This document shows positions 1 through 8,571 of a stretch of DNA of 64,000 nt, piece after piece. The DNA is taken from the NCBI GenBank assembly GCA_965226965.1, contig OZ245715.1:1798001-1862000 (forward strand). The letters run 5' to 3'. The position numbers were made by a program, and so were the translations under genes. The notes under the pieces were generated by a model. The model was not told the DNA's origin and searched no databases. It saw only the letters and a list, made by a program, of their open reading frames with translations. Positions within the stretch are counted from its first letter, which is position 1. Each line of letters opens with the position of its first letter. Source of the stretch: Endoryza foliicola. GTDB taxonomy: Bacteria > Bacteroidota > Bacteroidia > Chitinophagales > Chitinophagaceae.

Positions 1-165
1 CATGGAATGGTGAATTTCTTGTCAAGTGCTGAATTTCTATTCGGGGGCTTGGTGAAGAAACTGCCGGAAATCTGGCAAGCAGCTTTTCTCTGGATCGGCG
101 TGTGTTTGATTCAACTCGGATTGCTTTATTTTCTTTGGAAGAAGAAGATATTTTTGAAACTCTAA
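1..165 (+). CDS. C-terminal end of a membrane protein, probably heparan-alpha-glucosaminide N-acetyltransferase-like (DUF5009-type)
   Basis: The first 54 codons are the end of a gene that begins outside the window. The peptide has one hydrophobic segment followed by a basic tail ending KKKIFLKL. As I recall them, lysosomal HGSNAT and its Bacteroidota relatives end in the same way (last transmembrane helix, then RKKIFxKI). The stop lies 20 bp before a solute symporter, which is followed by a GH89 alpha-N-acetylglucosaminidase. That enzyme is the one acting after HGSNAT in lysosomal heparan sulfate breakdown, so the context supports the call. The tail match and context are suggestive only; another polytopic membrane protein is possible. 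Confidence 0.5.
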   Translation, partial: HGMVNFLSSAEFLFGGLVKKLPEIWQAAFLWIGVCLIQLGLLYFLWKKKIFLKL

Positions 166-185
166 CGACCTAAACTATTTGTTGT

Positions 186-1814
186 ATGAAGAAGCTAAGC
201 TGGGAAGACTATGTGGTCTTTCTCATTTATTTTATCGCGATCACGGCCTATGGCTATTATATCTACAAAAAGAAAAAAACAAAGGGCGATTCAGCCAAAG
301 AGTTTTTTTTAGCCGAAGGTTCTCTCACTTGGTGGGCCATTGGTGCTTCTTTGATTGCATCCAATATTTCTGCTGAACATTTTATTGGTATGAGTGGATC
401 CGGTTTTGCCATTGGCTTGGCGATCTCTACCTACGAATGGATGTCGGCAGCTACTTTGATTGTAGTAGCGGTTTTTATCATTCCGATATATTTAAAGAAC
501 AAGGTATACACCATGCCTCAATTTTTGGCGCAGCGGTATAGTGACAAAGTGAGTTCGGTGATGGCGGTGTTTTGGCTGTTGGTGTATGTGCTGGTGAATT
601 TAACCTCTATTGTGTACTTGGGTGCATTGGCCATTTCTTCCATTTCAACCATCTCGTTTGAAGCGGCTATTGTTGGGTTGAGTTTATTCTCGGTTTTGGT
701 GACGCTGGGAGGGATGAAAGTGATTGGATATACCGACGTTATTCAAGTGATTGTATTGATCATTGGTGGATTGATCACTACCTACCTCGCTTTAACATTG
801 TTAGCTGATAAGTTTGGATACCACGGTGATATTTGGAAAGCTTTGGGAATTTTGAGAAAAGAAGCGCCGGATCATTTTCACATGATCTTGGATAAATCGA
901 GTCCACATTATCCGGAGCTTCCGGGCTTGTCGGTATTGATTGGTGGTATGTTGATTAATAATCTAGCCTATTGGGGGTGCAATCAGTACATCGTGCAACG
1001 TGCTTTAGGAGCGGATATGAAAACAGCACGCAATGGTATCATGTTTGCGGCCTATTTGAAGTTACTCATTCCCGTTATTGCGGTGCTGCCCGGAATTACC
1101 ATGTATGTACTCCATAAGAATGGCATGTTTGCGGCTGAAATGAGTACAGACGGTACCATCAAACCCGATCATGCATATCCTACTTTGATGAACTTATTAC
1201 CTCCCGGTTTGAAAGGAGTCGCTTTTGCGGCGCTAACGGCGGCTATTGTAGCTTCTTTGGCAGGTAAGGCGAATAGTATTTCAACCATCTTTTCGCTTGA
1301 TATCTATAAAAAGTATTTCAATAAAGATGCCAGCAACGATAAAGTAGTGAAAGTGGGGAGATGGACCGTGATCATTTCAATGTTGATTGCTGCCATTATT
1401 GCTCCGGCTTTGAAATCATTGGATCAGGCCTATCAATTCATTCAAGAATACGTAGGGTTTTTCTCACCGGGTGTATTGGCGATATTCTTATTGGGTATGT
1501 TCTGGAAACGAACCACCGCACAAGCCGCTTTATTGGGTGCAGTACTCACGATTCCGATTTCAACAGTGTTGAAATTTTTGCCGAAGTGGACAGGCGGCGC
1601 TTTCCCCGATTATCCTTTCCTTGATCGTATGACCATTACTTTTTTTGCAGTGGCCTTGTTGATGATTGTTTCCAGTTTAGTGAAGCCGGCTCAGAAGGGG
1701 GAGAACAATCAGATTGTGGTAGAGACTTCTTATTTCAAAGTGAATACAGCTTTTGTAATTAGTTCAATTATTATTTGCGGCATTCTGGCTGCTTTGTACA
1801 CTATATTTTGGTAA
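186..1814 (+). CDS. Sodium/solute symporter, SSS family (sugar type)
   Basis: This 542-residue polytopic protein has about 13-14 hydrophobic segments and the SSS/SGLT layout. It starts with a short cytoplasmic lead, then WWAIGASLIASNISAEHFIG near residues 48-67, where the first core helix is unwound around sodium and substrate. Residues near 268-282 read NNLAYWGCNQYIVQR, typical of the sugar-transporting branch, and LTAAIVASLAGKANSIST near 355 matches the sodium-binding region of the eighth helix. It lies 20 bp after the acetyltransferase-like end and 4 bp before the GH89 gene, so it is probably co-transcribed with both. It likely imports a monosaccharide released by that pathway, such as GlcNAc; the substrate is inference. 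Confidence 0.88.
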   Translation: MKKLSWEDYVVFLIYFIAITAYGYYIYKKKKTKGDSAKEFFLAEGSLTWWAIGASLIASNISAEHFIGMSGSGFAIGLAISTYEWMSAATLIVVAVFIIPIYLKNKVYTMPQFLAQRYSDKVSSVMAVFWLLVYVLVNLTSIVYLGALAISSISTISFEAAIVGLSLFSVLVTLGGMKVIGYTDVIQVIVLIIGGLITTYLALTLLADKFGYHGDIWKALGILRKEAPDHFHMILDKSSPHYPELPGLSVLIGGMLINNLAYWGCNQYIVQRALGADMKTARNGIMFAAYLKLLIPVIAVLPGITMYVLHKNGMFAAEMSTDGTIKPDHAYPTLMNLLPPGLKGVAFAALTAAIVASLAGKANSISTIFSLDIYKKYFNKDASNDKVVKVGRWTVIISMLIAAIIAPALKSLDQAYQFIQEYVGFFSPGVLAIFLLGMFWKRTTAQAALLGAVLTIPISTVLKFLPKWTGGAFPDYPFLDRMTITFFAVALLMIVSSLVKPAQKGENNQIVVETSYFKVNTAFVISSIIICGILAALYTIFW

Positions 1815-1818
1815 TGCG

Positions 1819-4011
1819 ATGAAAAGACTATTAACCTTTACTGCTTTTTTGTTTTCTGTGAATGCGTTGATGTCGCAGTCGGTTGTTGATGAATCGAAAG
1901 CGCTTTTACAAAGGATAATACCGGCACAAGCCAATCAATTTGTGATCGAACAAACGAATGGTGCTGATGGCGATGGGTTTGAAATTAGCAGTTCAAATGG
2001 AAAGATTTTACTTAAGGGGAACAATGGTGTATCCATTGCTTCTGCCCTCTATTATTATTTGAATGAATACTGTCATGCACAGATCACATGGAATGGCGTG
2101 AACCTGAAGCTGCCGAAGCTATTGCCCAAGCCTGGTACAAAAGTGGTGAAGAAGTCGCCCTATAAATACCGCTACGATTTTAACTATTGCACGTTCAATT
2201 ACAGCATGGCTTGGTGGGATTGGAAACGTTGGGAGCAGGAAATTGATTGGATGGCTTTGCATGGCATCAATATGCCACTGGCAATTACCGGTGAAGAATA
2301 CACATGGTATTTAGTTTACAAGGAGCTTGGATTTTCAGATGAAGACTTGAAAGGGTTTTTCTGTGGGCCTTCTTATTTTTCATGGTTTTGGATGGGAAAT
2401 ATCGATGGCTGGGGTGGTCCTCTGCCATTGACCTGGATGAAATCGCATTTTGAATTGCAGAAAAAAATTGTGGCGCGTCAGCGTAGCTTAGGAATGAAGC
2501 CGGTGCTTCCCGCCTTTACCGGGCATGTGCCTTTGGCCTTTAAGAAAAAGTTTCCGAATGCAAAGTTGAAATCGAGCAACTGGACCAATGGATTCGCTGA
2601 TACTTATATTTTGGATGCCAATGACTCATTGTTTGCGATCATTGGGGAGAAGTTTTTGAGAAAGCAGACTGAGCTATTGGGAACCGATCATTTGTATTCT
2701 GCTGATACTTTCAATGAAAACGAACCCGCTTCTGATGCGCCGGAGTTTTTAAGTCAGCTAAGTGCTAAAGTGTACGAAGGCATGCACAATGCTGATCCGG
2801 ATGCCGTTTGGGTGATGCAAGGATGGTTGTTTTTTACCGATCGTAAGTTTTGGAAAGACCCTCAAACGGAAGCTTTGTTGAAAGCGGTACCCAATGATAA
2901 AATGATCATTCTTGATTTGGCAACTGAAATTGAGCCGGTTTGGAAAAGAACCAATGCTTTTTATGGTAAGCCATGGATTTGGAACATGTTGAACAATTTT
3001 GGAGGCAATACCAATTTGTTTGGAAGAATGGAAACCGTTGCGGCCGAGCCGGCCAATGCCTGGAATAGTCCTTTGAATGGGAATATGAGCGGCATTGGTT
3101 TAACGATGGAGGCAATTGAAACCAATCCGGTGATCTATGAATTGATGATGCACCATAGTTGGAATGATCAACCAATAGATTTAAAGGATTGGTTGCCCAA
3201 ATACGTGCGAAATAGGTATGGAGTGGAGAATAAGGACGCTCAGAAAGCATGGCAGATCCTTAAAGAAACCATTTATACGGTACCGAAGGATAAATATATT
3301 AGAGATGGCGCAGAGTCTATACTGCAAGCAAGACCCACACTCGATTCTTTAACACGTTGGACCAAGACCAAATTGAACTACATTGAATCCGATTTATGGC
3401 CGGCTTGGGATGCGCTGATCAAAGCATCAACGGCTTGTAAGTCGAGCGATGGATTTCGATATGACTTAGTAGATGTTACCCGTCAGGTATTGGCCAATCA
3501 TGCCCTTACGCTACAACAAAAATTTGCAGTTGCCTATAAGAAAGGCGATCGCTTCTCCTTTAATGAATATAGCAGAAGATTTTTGGAATTGATCGATGAT
3601 ATGGACAAGCTTCTGGGAACACGCAAAGAATTTTTATTAGGCTCTTGGGTGAAGAACGCGCGTGCTTGGGGATTAGATGAATCTGAAAAAGCCTTGTATG
3701 AGTTCAATGCGAAGGATTTGATCACCTTATGGGGCGATAAGAATTGTCCTTTGAATGAATATGCTTGTCGCCAGTGGAATGGATTGCTAAAAGATTTTTA
3801 CAAACCTCGTTGGGAACAATACATTGCTCAGTTAAATTCGAATCTTAGTACGGATGCTGTTTTAGACCAAGCTGCTTTTGTGGCGAAGATCAAAGATTGG
3901 GAATGGAATTGGGTGAACACAAGAAGAGATTACGTAACAGAAGTAAGTGGCGATGCAGTGCTTGTTTCAAAGATGTTGTACAATAAGTATAGGGCAGGAT
4001 TGGGTAAGTAA
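1819..4011 (+). CDS. Alpha-N-acetylglucosaminidase, glycoside hydrolase family 89
   Basis: A 730-residue secreted homologue of human NAGLU, which removes terminal alpha-linked GlcNAc from heparan sulfate and related glycans. A signal peptide spans about residues 1-19 (MKRLLTFTAFLFSVNALMSQ). The (alpha/beta)8 domain carries family hallmarks: YRYDFNYCTFNYSMAWWDW near 113, WMALHGINMPLAITGEE near 145, and ADTFNENEP with Glu300 aligning with human catalytic Glu316. Glu431 in GIGLTMEAIETN aligns with human Glu446. An all-helical C-terminal domain follows, and the length matches the family. It begins 4 bp after the symporter stop. No terminator is visible in the 140 bp that follow, which hold an A/T-rich stretch with the repeated word ACTCAATAACT. 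Confidence 0.93.
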   Translation: MKRLLTFTAFLFSVNALMSQSVVDESKALLQRIIPAQANQFVIEQTNGADGDGFEISSSNGKILLKGNNGVSIASALYYYLNEYCHAQITWNGVNLKLPKLLPKPGTKVVKKSPYKYRYDFNYCTFNYSMAWWDWKRWEQEIDWMALHGINMPLAITGEEYTWYLVYKELGFSDEDLKGFFCGPSYFSWFWMGNIDGWGGPLPLTWMKSHFELQKKIVARQRSLGMKPVLPAFTGHVPLAFKKKFPNAKLKSSNWTNGFADTYILDANDSLFAIIGEKFLRKQTELLGTDHLYSADTFNENEPASDAPEFLSQLSAKVYEGMHNADPDAVWVMQGWLFFTDRKFWKDPQTEALLKAVPNDKMIILDLATEIEPVWKRTNAFYGKPWIWNMLNNFGGNTNLFGRMETVAAEPANAWNSPLNGNMSGIGLTMEAIETNPVIYELMMHHSWNDQPIDLKDWLPKYVRNRYGVENKDAQKAWQILKETIYTVPKDKYIRDGAESILQARPTLDSLTRWTKTKLNYIESDLWPAWDALIKASTACKSSDGFRYDLVDVTRQVLANHALTLQQKFAVAYKKGDRFSFNEYSRRFLELIDDMDKLLGTRKEFLLGSWVKNARAWGLDESEKALYEFNAKDLITLWGDKNCPLNEYACRQWNGLLKDFYKPRWEQYIAQLNSNLSTDAVLDQAAFVAKIKDWEWNWVNTRRDYVTEVSGDAVLVSKMLYNKYRAGLGK

Positions 4012-4152
4012 TTGTGAATAGGTTTTGTAAGATGCTTGGTTTTTTTTGATTGAATTGATTGATACAATTTCAACTCTCGTGTATTTCATACATCAAAGCT
4101 GTTAAAACACAAAAACTTACAACTCACAACTTAAAAACTCAATAACTATTTT

Positions 4153-5193
4153 TTACAGTTCATTCTCAAAATAGATCTTATAGTATTTACGTCCATCGGC
4201 TTCAATGCCTCGTTCGATGAGGGTTTTGTCGCCATGAATATAAATGTGAAAATTGCGATCGAGCTTTAAAACGCTTTTAAAAACGCGGGCTTGTTTTTTT
4301 ACGGCGATCGGGGAGATGTCGAACTGATCCCCAATTTCAACTTCGTTTTCTGTTCGGTATTGTTGATCGAAATTTCGAAAGGAACTGATCATTTCAGGGA
4401 AGTGGAATACTTCTTCTTCAAATTCATTTTTATCGAAACTTTGATGTGTTTTGAAGTATTCGATGGAACGGTTCAGTAAGTCAATTTTGTCGGTCTTGGA
4501 TACATCAAATTCATCGGCCAGTTGTTTGGTGATATAGTTTTTAGTGATGGAAAGAATTTCGTTTGTTTGGGTAAACTCGGTACTGATCAAAACAACGGTC
4601 AGAAATTCGTCCATCCAATATTTGGTTTCTTCTCCTTTGCTTTGTTTGTCGATTACCACAAGTTCATACCCATTTTCTTTTCCATAATTGAAGATCAGGC
4701 AGCCCTTGTCGAATTTGTTGATGTCGATACCTTCTTTGTAATTTAATCCGAAGGATTTTGATTTCTCCAATACTTCTAAATAGCCCGATTTGTCTTCTGT
4801 TTTATACAATCCAATGGCATCGATAATTTGATCGTTGTATTCAATGTTTTCAAATCGAACTACATGAAACTCGCCTGCTTTGATGTTAGGGTGTATTGAT
4901 TTTTCATAAAGATGAGTGGCGATGTTTTTCGATTCTTCAACAAAATTTTCCGGATTCTCAAAAATAGCACTCACATGGTTATACACTTCATTGTATTGAA
5001 GAGAGGTAACGTGTGAGAATTTGTAACGATCGGGGATGGTGAAAAACTTATTCAAATAGAAAGGGGTCAGTTTTTCTTTCAGGTCATCCGATAGGTCTGT
5101 CAGTTCTTTTGAGGGAGCAAATCTTCCTTCAATTGATTTATTGCCAATTTGATGCAGGGTATGTTGAGCAATGGTTGCGTTATTGAGTATCAT
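4153..5193 (-). CDS. Nucleoid-associated protein, NdpA/YejK-like
   Basis: A 346-residue cytoplasmic protein resembling the 37-kDa nucleoid-associated (NdpA) family, as commonly found in Bacteroidota. Visible traits are the N-terminal hydrophobic/polar stretch TIAQHTLHQIGNK, a central acidic beta-rich part (VVRFENIEYNDQIIDAIGLYK), and a C-terminal KVKKQARVFKSVLKLDRNF-like region that ends in a short beta strand (KYYKIYFENEL). Members bind DNA or associate with the nucleoid; the exact role is not well settled. A perfect -7 box lies 17 bp upstream of the start. It is convergent with the GH89 gene and divergent from the DUF2264 gene. Confidence 0.8.
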   Translation of the reverse strand: MILNNATIAQHTLHQIGNKSIEGRFAPSKELTDLSDDLKEKLTPFYLNKFFTIPDRYKFSHVTSLQYNEVYNHVSAIFENPENFVEESKNIATHLYEKSIHPNIKAGEFHVVRFENIEYNDQIIDAIGLYKTEDKSGYLEVLEKSKSFGLNYKEGIDINKFDKGCLIFNYGKENGYELVVIDKQSKGEETKYWMDEFLTVVLISTEFTQTNEILSITKNYITKQLADEFDVSKTDKIDLLNRSIEYFKTHQSFDKNEFEEEVFHFPEMISSFRNFDQQYRTENEVEIGDQFDISPIAVKKQARVFKSVLKLDRNFHIYIHGDKTLIERGIEADGRKYYKIYFENEL

Positions 5194-5209
5194 AGAAGCG
5201 ATTGAGGCG

Positions 5210-5217
5210 CAAAACTA
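5210..5217 (-). promoter_or_regulatory. Bacteroidota -7 promoter box for the NdpA-like gene
   Basis: On the minus strand the bases read TAGTTTTG, a perfect match to TAnnTTTG, 17 bp before the ATG at 5193. No clear -33 TTTG partner was seen. Confidence 0.5.
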
Positions 5218-5218
5218 A

Positions 5219-5345
5219 GGGAGAAAGAATAAAGAATTAATAATTAAGAATTAATAATTAATAATGAAACAGCCGGGAAGCGAGGAAATAAAGGAAGATG
5301 GCCAGCGCTGCGTAGTTGTTGCGATCGCTGCGCCGCTGCAGTAAA
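5219..5345 (+). repeat. Modular intergenic island, AT-rich plus GC-rich modules
   Basis: The stretch starts with repeated AATTAATAATTAA words that end in TTAATAATGAAACAGCCGGG at 5257-5276. A GC-rich word cluster with GCGCTGCG, GCGATCGCTGCGCCGCTGC and a trailing AGTAAAAG follows. The same modules in the same order recur near 22250, 27680 and 57320, and inverted near 8400 and 29200. Confidence 0.75.
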
Positions 5346-5480
5346 AGATAGTTAAGTAAGCAACTGGAGATTTAGTGCTTATGTTGGAGTACTTTACATT
5401 GAAATTCATACCGACTATCAGTCTGAAAATCAGTACTATTGTATCTTCTCTAAACACCTTCATTCCGAAATACTAAGCAA

Positions 5481-6692
5481 ATGAAACAGCTCCTAATTGC
5501 TTTTTTGATTTTCAATATTGGCTCTTTAATGGCGCAGTCGGGAAAAAGCGACCGTGTGTATTGGTTGCAACAAATGGACAAAATGGCAAGACCGGTGATG
5601 GAGCAGTTGGCGGCCGATCGGCTAAAAGAATCGATGGCTGTAGAATTGGCTCCTAATATAGATAACAAAGAACACCGATTGAAAGTAGCCTATCTGGAAG
5701 CTTTTGGAAGAACATTTTCCGGTATTGCACCTTGGGTAAATGGAGAAGGTGGAAGCACCGAAGAGCAATTGCTCCGAAACAAGTATTTTGAATGGAGCAC
5801 GAAGGCTGTTGCCAATGCTGTTGATCCCAAAGCAAAGGATTATATGTATTGGGGTCAGGGACAACCTTTAGTAGATGCGGCATTTTTAGCCTTGGGATTC
5901 ATTCGGGCACCCAAAATTTGGATGGCATTGGATTCTTCAGTGAAAACCAAGGTTGTCAATTGTTTTCGCTCCACTAGAGCCACCACTCCTTCTTATAGTA
6001 ATTGGTTGTTGTTTTCTGCCATGATCGAAACCTTTTTTCTGAAATATGGATATGAATACGATTTAACGCGTATCGATTTTGCTGTGAAGGAATTCTCCAA
6101 TCATTGGTATGTAGGTGATGGATTGTACAGTGATGGCATGTTGTTTCATATGGATTATTATAATAGTATCGTGATTCATCCTTTCTTAATTACTATTGTA
6201 AAGGAGGTAACTACTTCGAGTAAACGATATGAATCTTTTTTTCCAAAAATGGAAAAGGCGGCGGGGCGGTATGCAGAATTGCAAGAACGTTCTATCAATG
6301 CCGATGGAACCTATCCAATTATTGGAAGATCGATTACGTATCGAACGGGGGTTTTTCATCATTTGGCCTTTATGAGTGTAATGAAGCAACTGCCTGCTTC
6401 GCTTCATCCGGCGCAAGTGCGTTGTGCATTAACGGCTACAATTGGGAAGACATTGGGTGTTGCTGGTTCTTATGATGCTAAGGGGTGGTTGCGAATTGGG
6501 GTAAGCGGTTTTCAGCCGGGGTTGGCTGATTTCTATATAACAACAGGCAGTCTGTATATATGTAGCGAAGTTTTTCTTCCATTAGGGTTACCTGAAACGG
6601 ATTTGTTTTGGAGCGCACCGGCACAGGCATGGACTTCAAAGAAACTGTGGGCGGGTGAAGATGGAAATGCGGATCATGCAGTGGATCTGTAA
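5481..6692 (+). CDS. DUF2264 domain protein, secreted
   Basis: A 403-residue protein with a signal peptide (MKQLLIAFLIFNIGSLMAQS, residues 1-20) followed by one DUF2264 domain. Matching traits are the alpha/alpha-barrel look, EAFGRTFSGIAPW near 75, WGQGQPLVDAAFLALGF near 127, and WYVGDGLYSDGMLFHMDYYNSIVIHPF near 213. The family is often next to polysaccharide lyase or hydrolase genes and is suspected to act on oligosaccharides, but no catalytic residues can be assigned here. The gene stands alone: a modular island lies upstream and the large repeat region starts right after it. The ATG at 5481 is chosen because the signal peptide begins there. Confidence 0.82.
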   Translation: MKQLLIAFLIFNIGSLMAQSGKSDRVYWLQQMDKMARPVMEQLAADRLKESMAVELAPNIDNKEHRLKVAYLEAFGRTFSGIAPWVNGEGGSTEEQLLRNKYFEWSTKAVANAVDPKAKDYMYWGQGQPLVDAAFLALGFIRAPKIWMALDSSVKTKVVNCFRSTRATTPSYSNWLLFSAMIETFFLKYGYEYDLTRIDFAVKEFSNHWYVGDGLYSDGMLFHMDYYNSIVIHPFLITIVKEVTTSSKRYESFFPKMEKAAGRYAELQERSINADGTYPIIGRSITYRTGVFHHLAFMSVMKQLPASLHPAQVRCALTATIGKTLGVAGSYDAKGWLRIGVSGFQPGLADFYITTGSLYICSEVFLPLGLPETDLFWSAPAQAWTSKKLWAGEDGNADHAVDL

Positions 6693-6736
6693 TTTGTTTG
6701 TTAGGGTTGCTGTGGTTTATTGGTGCTACCAATATG

Positions 6737-7076
6737 CGACCCCTCCGGGGTCGGGTTGCTCTTTCATTGCTTTTTCTGCTACGAATATGCGACCCTTCCA
6801 GGGTCGGTTGTTTCAACGCGCGAATGGTGTTTTTGTCAATGTGCGACCCTTACAGGGTCGAATGCACTGAAAATTGATTGTTGGTGCTACTGATGTACGA
6901 CCCCTACAGGGTCGAATGCACTGAACATCGATTGTTGGTGCTACTGATGTACGACCCCTACAGGGTCGAATGCACTGAACATCGATTGTTAGTGCAACTG
7001 ATGTACGACCCCTAAAGGGTCGTTTGCATTGTTCGCGTTCATCGCTGTTACCAAAATGCGAGCCTTTGTGGTATCG
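6737..7076. repeat. Hairpin array 1a, 17-bp palindromes every 53-54 bp
   Basis: Palindromes of the form CGACCCY-NNN-RGGGTCG start at 6737, 6790, 6844, 6898, 6952 and 7006. A degenerate copy starts at 7059. The steps are 53, 54, 54, 54, 54 and 53 bp. The 36-37 bp between them fall into recurring classes, for example AATGCACTGAACATCGATTG after the third to fifth hairpins. The first two hairpins covary (CCCC/GGGG then CCCT/AGGG), which suggests that base pairing matters. Confidence 0.93.
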
Positions 7077-7330
7077 ATACGATGATTTTTGCGAAAGATT
7101 TTTTGGTGTCGGAGCGAGCGTGAGCTCGTGGATTTCTTTTCAAGCGTAAGCTTGAAATTCCAAGACAGCAATAGTTGGCGCAAGCGTAAGCTTGTGCCCA
7201 AATATTCCCGAGGCACTAGCATTGCGATTCGGGAAAAGCTTGTGCCCAAATATTTCCGTGGCACTAGCTTAGCGATTCTGGAAAAGCTTGTGCCCAACAT
7301 TAATTCGATTAGGAGAGAGGTTTGAAATTT
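7077..7330. repeat. Inverted-word and 48-bp tandem repeat block, copy 1
   Basis: The block holds short perfect palindromes (CGAGCGTGAGCTCG near 7121, CAAGCGTAAGCTTG near 7141 and 7181) and a tandem repeat with a 48-bp period. The word AAGCTTGTGCCCAA starts at 7188, 7236 and 7284. The block ends with CAGACAGATACTGCAACC. A near copy lies at 7502-7745. No gene is supported here. Confidence 0.9.
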
Positions 7331-7378
7331 AATCAGACAGATACTGCAACCAAATTATTCTGTCTAGAAAACCACATA

Positions 7379-7501
7379 CGACCCCTCTGGGGTCGGTTGC
7401 ACTTACATTGCTTTTTCTGCTACGAATATGCGACCCTTCCAGGGTCGTTTGCATTGTTCGCGTTCATCACTGTTGCCAATATGCGACTTTTTGTAGTATC
7501 G
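7379..7501. repeat. Hairpin array 1b
   Basis: Hairpins of the CGACCC...GGGTCG family start at 7379 and 7431, and a degenerate one starts at 7484 (steps 52 and 53 bp). The spacers match those of array 1a around 6753 and 7023, so this is part of a larger duplication. Confidence 0.9.
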
Positions 7502-7745
7502 ATACGATGATTTTTTGCGAAAGATTTTTTGGTGTCGGAGCGAGCGTGAGCTCGCGGGTTTCTTTTCAAGCGTAAGCTTGAAATACCAAGACAACATTAG
7601 TTGGCGCAAGCTGCCTGTCCCGAGAGCGCAGCGATTCGGGATAAGCTTGTGCCCAAATATTTCCGTGGCACTAGCTTAGCGATTCTGGAAAAGCTTGTGC
7701 CCAACATTAATTCGATTAGGAGAGAGGTTTGAAATTTAATCAGAC
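7502..7745. repeat. Inverted-word and 48-bp tandem repeat block, copy 2
   Basis: This is a near copy of 7077-7330, including the opening ACGATGATTTTT, the CGAGCGTGAGCTCG palindrome and the closing GATTAGGAGAGAGGTTTG. The first 48-bp unit is replaced by a shorter variant around 7612-7645, CTGCCTGTCCCGAGAGCGC. Confidence 0.88.
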
Positions 7746-7786
7746 AGATACTGCAACCAAATTATTCTGTCTAGAAAAACCACATA

Positions 7787-8126
7787 CGACCCCTCTGGGG
7801 TCGGGTTGCTCTTTCCTTGATTTTTCTGCTACGAATATGCGACCCTTCCAGGGTCGTGTTGTTTCATCGCACGAATTATGGATTTATAAATGTACGACCC
7901 CTACAGGGTCGAATGCACTGAACATCGATTGTTGGTGCTACTGATGTACGACCCCTACAGGGTCGTTTGCATTGTTCATCTTCATTGCTACTACTGATGT
8001 GCGACCCCTCCGGGGTCGGGTTGCTCATACTTTGATTTTTTCTGCTACGAACATGCGACTCTTCCAGGGTCGGTTGTACGATTGTATGAATGATTGATTT
8101 ATTAAGGTGCGAATCCTGCAGGTTCG
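7787..8126. repeat. Hairpin array 1c
   Basis: Hairpins start at 7787, 7840, 7895, 7949, 8002, 8056 and 8110, with steps of 53, 55, 54, 53, 54 and 54 bp. Spacer classes run in the order alpha-beta-gamma-delta-alpha-beta (defined in the findings). The last copy is diverged (CGAATCCTGCAGGTTCG). Confidence 0.93.
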
Positions 8127-8182
8127 ATTGCCGGTAGGAAAATCGTTACGTAAACAACACAATAAATCCTTAATCAGATAAC

Positions 8183-8270
8183 GCGATAAATCGCTATTGA
8201 AACAACGCGATGAATCGCGTTGCTACATGAGAACAAATTAAAGATGCCGCCGCGATAAATCGACGGCGGC
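8183..8270. repeat. Palindrome cluster around GCGATAAATCGC
   Basis: Three palindromes share the core CGATRAATCG: GCGATAAATCGC at 8183-8194, ACGCGATGAATCGCGT at 8205-8220, and a longer one at 8246-8270 whose core is clasped by GCCGCCG and CGGCGGC arms. They lie directly downstream of the last 54-bp hairpin. Confidence 0.8.
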
Positions 8271-8289
8271 GCACAGGTGTAACACACTA

Positions 8290-8420
8290 ATAATCTACAA
8301 ACATTTGCTCCTTTTCATATTTAATTCCATCGGTTACGTACCCCACCAATTCCCAAATCCACTAATTTCCCAATTAGCTCCCGGCTGTTTAATTCTTAAT
8401 TCTTAACTCCTAATTGCTTT
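8290..8420 (-). repeat. Modular intergenic island, inverted
   Basis: The CCGGCTGTTTAATTCTTAAT word at 8381-8400 is the reverse complement of the AATTAAGAATTAA...CAGCCGG module. It is preceded by ACCAATTCCCAAATCCACTA-type sequence. The island ends about 150 bp before the next gene. Confidence 0.7.
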
Positions 8421-8571
8421 TTAAGCTTATCTTAAGTTATATCTTGATAATCAATGTTTACAATCTGTTAAACATCGTTAATGGTTTGCAATTCGCTTGA
8501 ATTGTTCAATGTTTTGAATCACATTTGCGTTAGGAAATTTGTTGACATACGTTAACAAGCTATATATAACC

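Noticed and set aside
6655..7944. Several open reading frames of 60-100 codons on both strands over the repeat region
   Set aside because: Their products are read-through of the 54-bp and 48-bp repeats (for example RPLQGR or LVPKYF words). Both periods are multiples of three, so frames stay open by chance.
6737..8126. CRISPR-like array of regularly spaced palindromes
   Set aside because: The sequences between hairpins are recurring classes and not unique spacers, the repeated core is only 17 bp and varies, and there are no cas genes in the window.
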